Source of the DNA: Dehalococcoidia bacterium UBA2588
GTDB lineage: Bacteria > Chloroflexota > Dehalococcoidia > Lucifugimonadales > UBA3495
Assembly (NCBI GenBank): GCA_002339805.1
Contig: DDKW01000005.1
Span: 1 to 13,243, forward strand
Length of the DNA: 13,243 bases
Direction: 5' to 3'
The notes under the pieces were generated by a model. That model saw nothing but the letters and a program-made list of their open reading frames with translations. It searched no databases and was not told the DNA's origin. Within the stretch, counting starts at the first letter, position 1, and each line of letters opens with the position of its first letter. Below, one piece after another: positions 8,112 to 13,243 of this stretch. The position numbers and the translations under genes were made by a program.

Positions 8112-9266
8112 ATGTTTAATCAATTAAATAAATGTCACAACACCAAAGATTTTAGAAAACTTGCTCAGAAAAGAATTCCGTCGCCAATTTTCCATTATCT
8201 TGATGGGGGAGCAGATGATGAAACCACTCTAGCCCGAAATACAGATTCATTTGAGACATGTGATTTAGTTCCCAATGTCCTCAAAGGCGTAGAAACGATT
8301 GACACCAGTGTTTCGGTAATGGGCAGAACAATAAACACTCCACTATTCTTCTCCCCAACAGCACTTCAAAGATTATTCCACCATCAAGGAGAAAGAGCCG
8401 TTGCACGAGCAGCAGAAAAATTTGGAACATTCTGTGGAATATCATCGTTAGCGACTGTAAGTATTGAAGAAATTGCTAAGAATTATTCATCTCCCAAAAT
8501 GTTCCAGCTTTACGTACATAAGGATAAAGGCCTAAACAACAGCATGATCGAAAAATGCTTAGAACATGATTTCGATGCCCTAGCTGTGACGGTAGACACC
8601 ATTGTAGCTGGCAATCGCGAACGTGATTTCTATACTGGATTCACCACACCTCCAAAACTAACACCTAAAAGCATGTTAAGTTTTGCAACTCATCCTAATT
8701 GGACGACAAATTATCTTTTTAGAGAAAAATTTGAATTACCTCAATTAAAAAATCATGTCAAAGAAGGGACTGATGTCAAAGTATCCATCGGAGAATATTT
8801 CACCTCATTAATTGATCAAGATATGAATTGGGACACTATCAATGACATAAGTAAAAAATGGGGAAAAGAATTATGCATAAAAGGCATCATGTCAGTCGAG
8901 GACGCCAAGAGATCAGTCGATATCGGCGCAACCGCTATTATGGTCTCTAATCATGGTGGAAGACAACTTGATGGATCTCGAGCTCCATTTGACCAATTAT
9001 CAGAAATTGTTGACGCTGTTGGTGATAAAGTAGACGTAATTTGTGATGGCGGTATAAGGAGAGGGACACATGTGCTTAAAGCCTTGTCTGTTGGAGCAAA
9101 AGCTTGCTCTGGAGGGCGTATGTATCTATATGCTCTAGCTGCAGGTGGAGAACAAGGAGTAGAAAGAGCAATGCAGCTCATGCAAGATGAAATCCAAAGA
9201 GGCATGAAGTTGATGGGTTGTAATACTGTTAGTGAATTAGGCCGGAATAACCTCAGATATAGATAA
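8112..9266 (+). CDS. FMN-dependent alpha-hydroxy-acid oxidase/dehydrogenase
   Basis: A TIM-barrel flavoenzyme of the glycolate oxidase / lactate dehydrogenase / mandelate dehydrogenase family, which oxidises L-2-hydroxy acids to 2-oxo acids. With the start at 8112 it has 384 residues. Family residues are all present: Tyr134 in FQLYV, Asp162 in TVDT, Arg169/Arg171 in NRERD, Lys257 in CIKG, and the catalytic His281 with Arg284 in SNHGGRQLDG. The FMN phosphate site is DGGIRRGT (312-319) with GGR (334-336). The ATG at 8112 has AGAG five bases upstream and matches the usual family N-terminus; an alternative ATG at 8091 adds seven residues, overlaps the upstream gene by 14 bp and has no clear ribosome site. 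The gene is probably co-transcribed with the Mo hydroxylase. Substrate cannot be assigned. Confidence 0.93.
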   Translation: MFNQLNKCHNTKDFRKLAQKRIPSPIFHYLDGGADDETTLARNTDSFETCDLVPNVLKGVETIDTSVSVMGRTINTPLFFSPTALQRLFHHQGERAVARAAEKFGTFCGISSLATVSIEEIAKNYSSPKMFQLYVHKDKGLNNSMIEKCLEHDFDALAVTVDTIVAGNRERDFYTGFTTPPKLTPKSMLSFATHPNWTTNYLFREKFELPQLKNHVKEGTDVKVSIGEYFTSLIDQDMNWDTINDISKKWGKELCIKGIMSVEDAKRSVDIGATAIMVSNHGGRQLDGSRAPFDQLSEIVDAVGDKVDVICDGGIRRGTHVLKALSVGAKACSGGRMYLYALAAGGEQGVERAMQLMQDEIQRGMKLMGCNTVSELGRNNLRYR

Positions 9267-9272
9267 GCCGCA

Positions 9273-10301
9273 TCACCCCAAGTCTATTTTCTCGGTCACC
9301 GAGTGAGTAGTTCCCCCAAAAGTAGGAATCCATGATGAATGTTTACCTGGACCGCCTGTCACTCCTATAAGCAAATCTGATTCTGCTCTTACCATTGGTA
9401 CAGGACCTTCAGGAATTGCACCGAATCTTTCCATAAGAGTATCGTGAGTGTAGCTGTTTAAAGGTATTAATGCATTCTTCATGAGCCAATGTATTACGTC
9501 TGACTTTGTGAACCCATCTGATACTATAGTTTCCGCATGTTCAGGACCCAACAGTAATATGGTTTGTCCGCCAGTATAAGCATTATTGGCGCCTGTCACT
9601 TTCATAGCTCCGGCTACAATGGTCAATACTTCCTCCGCTGATCTGCCAGTATGATCATTGATATTGTGAGGAGATTCTGCTGCCGCAACAGTAACTGTAC
9701 TATCTTTCAAATCAAATCCCATATCCACATGTATCGGATTCCAAGGATTCAAATCCTCATTCTCACCAATGCAAAAAGAAAATTTCGCTGGAGAGCCTTG
9801 AGAAGACATATCTCCTACTCCCGGATATCCTCCTCCGACATTGAATAATATCAATCTCATCGCCCTGCCGATCACTGCATTGGATACGAAGCCAGGACCA
9901 AACACTCCCGAAGAATTATTAACATTCAAACTTTTTATAATAGGTCCATTAATAATCATTAAAATTCCACATGGGTGTGTAGTCGCTTGAATAGCATATA
10001 AATTGAATTCTGGCTGTGTAATCGCTTTGACTGCTGCCATAAGTACAGGGAAATGTTCCGGACGACACCCTGCCATAACAGCATTAATCGCTATTTTTTC
10101 AACCGTTGCAGAACCCCAATTAGGAGGAATTTCTCCTATTACGTCATAACGACCCACATTACTCGATCCTATCATCGCATTAACTCGATCTGGCGTTGGA
10201 GGGATTATTGGAAGTCCATCTGTCCACCCTTGCTCCATAAAGTAATCATTAACCGATTCGTAAGATGCGGGTAAAGATATTATTTCATCATCAGTTGACA
10301 T
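9273..10301 (-). CDS. Uncharacterised partner of the UGSC selenoprotein
   Basis: This 342-residue protein starts at ATG 10301, immediately after the TAG of the selenoprotein gene, with AGG seven bases upstream, so the two are almost certainly coupled. I recognise it only as a conserved family of unknown function. Visible features are WTDGLPIIPPTPDRV (26-40), AGCRPEHFP (77-85), ATTHPCGILMIINGP (106-120), a glycine-rich stretch VGGGYPGVGD (155-164) and GVTGGPGKHSSW (313-324). Its three cysteines are Cys79, Cys111 and Cys177; the first two lie in the best-looking motifs and are candidates for redox exchange with the selenocysteine. No signal peptide or membrane segment is evident, so it is probably cytoplasmic. 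It ends 6 bp from the convergent flavin-oxidase gene. Confidence 0.85.
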   Translation of the reverse strand: MSTDDEIISLPASYESVNDYFMEQGWTDGLPIIPPTPDRVNAMIGSSNVGRYDVIGEIPPNWGSATVEKIAINAVMAGCRPEHFPVLMAAVKAITQPEFNLYAIQATTHPCGILMIINGPIIKSLNVNNSSGVFGPGFVSNAVIGRAMRLILFNVGGGYPGVGDMSSQGSPAKFSFCIGENEDLNPWNPIHVDMGFDLKDSTVTVAAAESPHNINDHTGRSAEEVLTIVAGAMKVTGANNAYTGGQTILLLGPEHAETIVSDGFTKSDVIHWLMKNALIPLNSYTHDTLMERFGAIPEGPVPMVRAESDLLIGVTGGPGKHSSWIPTFGGTTHSVTEKIDLG

Positions 10302-10835
10302 CTATAAACCTGTCCATCCTCTGATGATTTGCTCTACAAAAACATCGGATAATTCTTGAACTTGGATTTTACTGATGCCTCCAAAAGGATGGTCGCCGAT
10401 CGCAATCGGTAATCCTGGCATACCAAGGGTTTTGCTTTCCGAATCTGCAAGCCGTACAAATCTGTCTGAACATATTGTTACCGTATTGACACCTAATTTT
10501 TCTAATTCAACTGAGTCATGGATACACCATGAAGTGCAAGACCCTCAATCCGCTAACCCTACAATCGCCAAATCTACCTCTGCACCCATACATTGTAAAG
10601 TGTCTTCATCAACAGGAATAGAAGCAGTCCATTTACTATAATATGCAACAGAACTCAAACTTAATTTAGAAACCAAAACATTTTCCAGAGTTTGGAATAT
10701 AACGTTACCATTTGGTTTATTATTCCAAAGGAAACCAAGTCGTTTGCCCTCTAAATTCTCACTTCTATTAGATAATTGATTCTGCAATCTCCTAGGTTTG
10801 GCACTGGGATTCAACACTGAAATAGTATCTAGCAT
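10302..10835 (-). CDS. UGSC-family selenoprotein (in-frame TGA read as selenocysteine)
   Basis: In standard translation this frame stops at TGA 10547-10545, but it continues for 80 more codons to TAG 10304-10302. Read through, it gives a 177-residue protein with Sec97 in LADUGSCTSWCIHD (94-107). That motif matches the family known as UGSC (seleno)proteins, where cysteine replaces Sec in some members. U97xxC100 resembles a redox-active pair placed between a hydrophobic strand (DLAIVGLAD) and a helix; Cys103 and Cys122 are further cysteines. The start is ATG 10835, because AGGAG lies seven bases upstream; an ATG at 10850 would swallow that ribosome site. A hairpin after the TGA fits a bacterial SECIS. 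TGA ends five other genes here, so a general code change is unlikely. The substrate is unknown, and a nonsense mutation is the alternative. Confidence 0.88.
10512..10547 (-). promoter_or_regulatory. Selenocysteine TGA codon with candidate bacterial SECIS hairpin
   Basis: Read on the minus strand, TGA (10547-10545) is followed by a perfect 6-bp stem, UCAUGG (10532-10527) pairing with CCAUGA (10521-10516), around the 5-base loop UGUAU (10526-10522). The loop starts 18 bases after the TGA and has G as its second base, agreeing with the bacterial SECIS rules as I recall them (loop about 16-37 bases after UGA, G in the first two loop positions). The TGA and the next base (UGAG, 10547-10544) can also pair with CUCA (10515-10512) at the base. 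SelB would bind this element. Confidence 0.72.
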
Positions 10836-10842
10836 TATCACA

Positions 10843-10847
10843 CTCCT
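10843..10847 (-). promoter_or_regulatory. Shine-Dalgarno of the selenoprotein gene
   Basis: AGGAG on the minus strand lies seven bases before ATG 10835, an ideal spacing, and decides the start codon against the in-frame ATG at 10850. Confidence 0.75.
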
Positions 10848-10874
10848 CATTATTCAGGATGGTTTATAATCTGG

Positions 10875-10897
10875 GGTTGTAATACACTATGATAACC
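10875..10897. promoter_or_regulatory. Imperfect palindrome in the divergent promoter region, possible operator
   Basis: The 84-bp region between the selenoprotein and pepP starts holds an inverted repeat with 10-bp arms around a 3-bp centre (GGTTGTAATA-CAC-TATGATAACC), matching at 8 of 10 positions. On the minus strand a possible promoter, TTGGCT (10907-10902) and TATTAC (10884-10879) with a 17-bp spacer, has its -10 box inside this repeat. On the plus strand a TATAAT (10865-10870) lies just before it but lacks a good -35. A regulator bound here could control both genes. Confidence 0.35.
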
Positions 10898-10919
10898 TAT
10901 CAGCCAAAAGGATTGTACA

Positions 10920-12227
10920 GTGGAGCAAAGCATATATTCCAGTAGAAGATCAGAATTAATGAACCAAATTGGGAACAGCGTGGCAATTATAACTTCTGGT
11001 CTAGAAAAAACTCGTAACAACGACGTCAATTACATTTTCAGACAAGATTCAAATTTCTGGTATTTTACAGGATTTGAAGAACCTAATTCTGTAGCAATCT
11101 TAGCGCCAAATACTGATAAGCCATATACTCTATTTGTTCCTCCTTATGATGAAAATTATGAAACTTGGGTCGGTAAAAGAGCCGGGATAGAAGGTGCTAT
11201 AAGTGAATACATGGCAGATCAAGCGTTCTCAATAGAGGAATTTGAAAAACACCTACCAGATCTGCTATCTGGTTCTTCCACCCTCTATTTCACAGCAGAT
11301 TCCGATAATGATATATACCCCATTATCTCAAAAATAATTTCTTCTCAACGTAGAAATCATTCAAGAGGTGGAACATTCATTAATTCTATAAAAGATCTGT
11401 CCATAATTACTGCTAACATGCGTCAAATAAAAACAGACCCCGAAATTAAGCAAATAAAAAAAGCTATCGAAATAACCCATAAAGGATTTATAGAAGCATT
11501 TGCTAATACTCTTCCAGGAAAGCACGAGTATCAAATTCAATCAAACCTAGAGTCCCAATTCAGAGAATTAGGATCACCTCGAAACGGATATCCTTCCATT
11601 GTTGCTGGTGGATTAAATAGCTGCACACTACATTACATCAAAAATGACCAACCTCTCGCAGATGGAGATCTACTTCTTATTGATGCTGGTGCCGAATTTG
11701 ACTATTACACCGCTGACATAACCAGAACCTGGCCCGTAAATGGAAAATATTCTAAAGAACAACTAGAAGTTTACACAGTCGTACTAGAAGCTCAACAAGC
11801 AGCGATAAAACTTATTAAACCTGGGGTCACTTTTGAAGAAGTTCATCAAGCTTCTCTTAAAATCTTGGTACAAGGGCTTAAAGATTTTGGAGTACTTAAC
11901 GAATCGGTGGACACAATTATAGATGACAAATTATATGCACCATACTATATGCATGCTACTTCTCATTGGCTTGGCCTTGATGTACATGACGCTGGGATAT
12001 ACCGAGATTCAGAAGGCTCAATACAACTTCAACCTGGCATGGTGTTAACTGTAGAACCTGGGTTATATTTTGGGAAATTAGCCCCAAATGTGCCAGCTAA
12101 GTTTCAAGGCATAGGTATCAGAATCGAAGATAATATCTTAGTCACCGATACAGGCTTTGATAATCTATCACAAGCAATACCAAGCGATCCAGCTGAATTA
12201 GAGAAATTAATCGGAACGTTGTCATAG
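10920..12227 (+). CDS. pepP: Xaa-Pro aminopeptidase (PepP, M24 family)
   Basis: This 435-residue cytosolic metallopeptidase removes an N-terminal residue preceding proline. An AMP_N-type domain (about 1-140, with NFWYFTGFEEP at 45-55) precedes the pita-bread catalytic domain. All five di-metal (usually Mn) ligands are present: Asp255 and Asp266 (IDAGAEFDYYTADITRTWP), His349 (HATSHWLGLDVHD), Glu379 (TVEPGLYF) and Glu403 (IRIEDNI). Supporting histidines are His238, His345 and His356. The spacing and motifs resemble E. coli PepP closely. The start is GTG at 10920 with AAGGA seven bases upstream. It is transcribed divergently from the selenoprotein operon, and its end overlaps the convergent LysE-family gene by 6 bp. 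Confidence 0.96.
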   Translation: MEQSIYSSRRSELMNQIGNSVAIITSGLEKTRNNDVNYIFRQDSNFWYFTGFEEPNSVAILAPNTDKPYTLFVPPYDENYETWVGKRAGIEGAISEYMADQAFSIEEFEKHLPDLLSGSSTLYFTADSDNDIYPIISKIISSQRRNHSRGGTFINSIKDLSIITANMRQIKTDPEIKQIKKAIEITHKGFIEAFANTLPGKHEYQIQSNLESQFRELGSPRNGYPSIVAGGLNSCTLHYIKNDQPLADGDLLLIDAGAEFDYYTADITRTWPVNGKYSKEQLEVYTVVLEAQQAAIKLIKPGVTFEEVHQASLKILVQGLKDFGVLNESVDTIIDDKLYAPYYMHATSHWLGLDVHDAGIYRDSEGSIQLQPGMVLTVEPGLYFGKLAPNVPAKFQGIGIRIEDNILVTDTGFDNLSQAIPSDPAELEKLIGTLS

Positions 12228-12875
12228 TCGTAAAATCATAACTCCCGAACCATATATGAAGTAAAGGCCCAATACCCCAATAAATCCATTAAGTACAAGC
12301 ATAATCAAACGATAAATTCTTTCGGTCATTAGCCTTTTTCCGTGGTGTACACCCAATGATAGTGTACAGTTCCAAATATAATCAGACATTATGTGACCAA
12401 TATAAAAACATATAATTCCAATAACCCCGTAAAGATAAGACCACAAAATGTAATTTAGACCAATAGTACTCCACCATAATAAAAAATACGGGTTACATAA
12501 ACTAACTACAAAGCCTTTGTAAATATAAGAAACAGATCGGTTAGCAGAAAGAGTTCGAACATCAGCGAGTGTAGGTAAGCTAGATCTACTAGTGATACCT
12601 TTCACACTCAAATACAATAAAAAAGCTCCTCCCAAGATACCTATGATAATGCGTACTGGTCCATAAGACACAAAAGGTGATATCCCAATCAACAAAACGC
12701 ATACTATGAGCAATTCACATATAGCATGCCCAGTAGATAAAAAAACTCCAACTTTAGGACCATCTATAATGGAGTCCCTGACATTGATAGCGGTCACTGG
12801 TCCTGGAGCCAATGCACCTGAAAAACCTACTAAAATGGAAGTCACGAAAATTACTACAAATACATCTATTAACAT
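12222..12875 (-). CDS. LysE-family exporter
   Basis: A 217-residue integral membrane protein with about six hydrophobic helices (roughly 4-28, 42-66, 72-93, 119-139, 145-168, 188-210), the architecture of LysE/RhtB exporters of amino acids and related small molecules. The first helix carries the family motif GFSGALAPGPVTA (17-29), followed by GHAICE (49-54), GGAFLLYLSVKG (82-93) and SLCNPYFLLWW (125-135) with the conserved Asn-Pro. Glu54 and Asp165 are charged residues inside predicted helices. AGGA lies seven bases before the ATG at 12875. The upstream HAD-family gene ends 26 bp earlier on the same strand, so the two are probably one transcript. The exported substrate cannot be predicted. 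Confidence 0.88.
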   Translation of the reverse strand: MLIDVFVVIFVTSILVGFSGALAPGPVTAINVRDSIIDGPKVGVFLSTGHAICELLIVCVLLIGISPFVSYGPVRIIIGILGGAFLLYLSVKGITSRSSLPTLADVRTLSANRSVSYIYKGFVVSLCNPYFLLWWSTIGLNYILWSYLYGVIGIICFYIGHIMSDYIWNCTLSLGVHHGKRLMTERIYRLIMLVLNGFIGVLGLYFIYGSGVMILRL

Positions 12876-12901
12876 ATCTGCGTCCTATATCATATTAAAT
12901 A

Positions 12902-13243
12902 TCAATCACCTAAGAGTTGATAATCAAAATGCGTCAGATCTTCTAACAGAACCTGAGCAGCAGATACATCCAAACCTAAGGTAGAATCGGTTTTGACCGC
13001 TATGGTATACGCTCCCGAAGCTACTGCACTTGCAATTCCTACAGGAGAATCCTCTATTGCAATGCAATCTTCAGCAATTTGCCCTAATTTTTCAGCAGAT
13101 CTCAAATATACTTCTGGATCTGGTTTCCCATTAATGACATCATCACCACCCATAACTGAGTCAAAAGCACCCGACAACCCTATAGCATTTAATTTGAGAT
13201 CAATCCATCTGTGTTGAGATGATGAAGCAACGGCTATTGGAAT
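12902..13243 (-). CDS. HAD-superfamily phosphatase, beta-phosphoglucomutase-like (partial, N-terminus off the window)
   Basis: The C-terminal 113 residues of a HAD hydrolase; the N-terminus with the nucleophile DxD motif and most of the cap lies beyond the right edge. What remains shows motif II (AVASSS, visible residues 4-9), motif III lysine in GGDDVINGKPDPEVYL (Lys40) and motif IV in AIEDSPVGIASAVASGA (Glu64, Asp65). This pattern is typical of beta-phosphoglucomutase- and phosphoglycolate-phosphatase-like members, which act on small phosphorylated metabolites. The frame is open all the way to position 13243. It is followed after 26 bp by the LysE-family gene on the same strand. The exact substrate is unknown. 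Confidence 0.9.
   Translation of the reverse strand: MPIAVASSSQHRWIDLKLNAIGLSGAFDSVMGGDDVINGKPDPEVYLRSAEKLGQIAEDCIAIEDSPVGIASAVASGAYTIAVKTDSTLGLDVSAAQVLLEDLTHFDYQLLGD

Noticed and set aside
10375..10641. Plus-strand open frame of 88 codons across the selenoprotein gene
   Set aside because: It is antisense to the Sec-containing gene, has no family resemblance and lies where a standard reading of the other strand is interrupted by TGA.
10302..10835. Pseudogene by nonsense mutation
   Set aside because: The stop falls exactly at the family's Sec/Cys position, a hairpin follows at SECIS spacing, and the downstream frame is intact and coupled to the next gene. It remains the formal alternative.
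10548..10850. A stand-alone 101-residue protein ending at the TGA
   Set aside because: The frame continues 80 codons beyond the TGA into a recognisable UGSC-family C-terminus, and the AGGAG ribosome site favours a start at 10835, so this is the N-terminal part of a selenoprotein.
1..13243. Genome-wide reassignment of TGA (for example to tryptophan)
   Set aside because: TGA ends the UbiA-family, prmC, partner, LysE-family and HAD genes at their expected lengths, and TGG serves for tryptophan.

Overview
The window is a compact, AT-rich bacterial chromosome segment with 12 confidently recognised protein genes. Most intergenic gaps are under 100 bp. I see no mobile element, CRISPR array, rRNA or tRNA. 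Low GC, the UbiD/UbiA/UbiX/UbiE set, several oxidoreductases and a UGSC-type selenoprotein would fit an uncultured marine bacterium such as a SAR202-like Chloroflexota. That lineage guess rests on gene content only and is low confidence.

Layout. 120-3752 (+): a tightly coupled quinone-biosynthesis operon encoding a UbiD-family decarboxylase, a UbiA-family prenyltransferase, a UbiX-family flavin prenyltransferase and a UbiE/MenG methyltransferase. The combination suggests the late steps of quinone synthesis, possibly menaquinone by the futalosine route (MqnL/MqnP/MqnM plus MenG). 3844-5792 (+): prfA and prmC, which overlap. 5816-9266 (+): a molybdenum hydroxylase large subunit without its usual small subunits, followed directly by an FMN-dependent alpha-hydroxy-acid oxidase. 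9273-10835 (-): a two-gene operon. Its first gene is broken in standard translation by an in-frame TGA at 10545-10547. Reading through that TGA gives the motif U-G-S-C and 80 further codons in frame, and a hairpin lies at the right distance after the TGA. I call it a UGSC-family selenoprotein. Its stop abuts the start of an uncharacterised 342-residue partner. 10920-12227 (+): a PepP-type Xaa-Pro aminopeptidase, divergent from the selenoprotein operon. 12222-13243 (-): a LysE-family exporter preceded by a HAD-family phosphatase that runs off the right edge.

How the genes work together. UbiX makes the prenylated FMN that UbiD needs, UbiA attaches the isoprenoid tail and UbiE/MenG methylates the ring. 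PrmC methylates the GGQ motif of the release factor encoded just upstream of it. The Mo hydroxylase and the FMN oxidase look like a small catabolic pair. The selenoprotein and its partner form a probable redox module of unknown substrate and are the most interesting part of the window. TGA is an ordinary stop for five other genes here, so the in-frame TGA points to local selenocysteine recoding and not to a changed genetic code.
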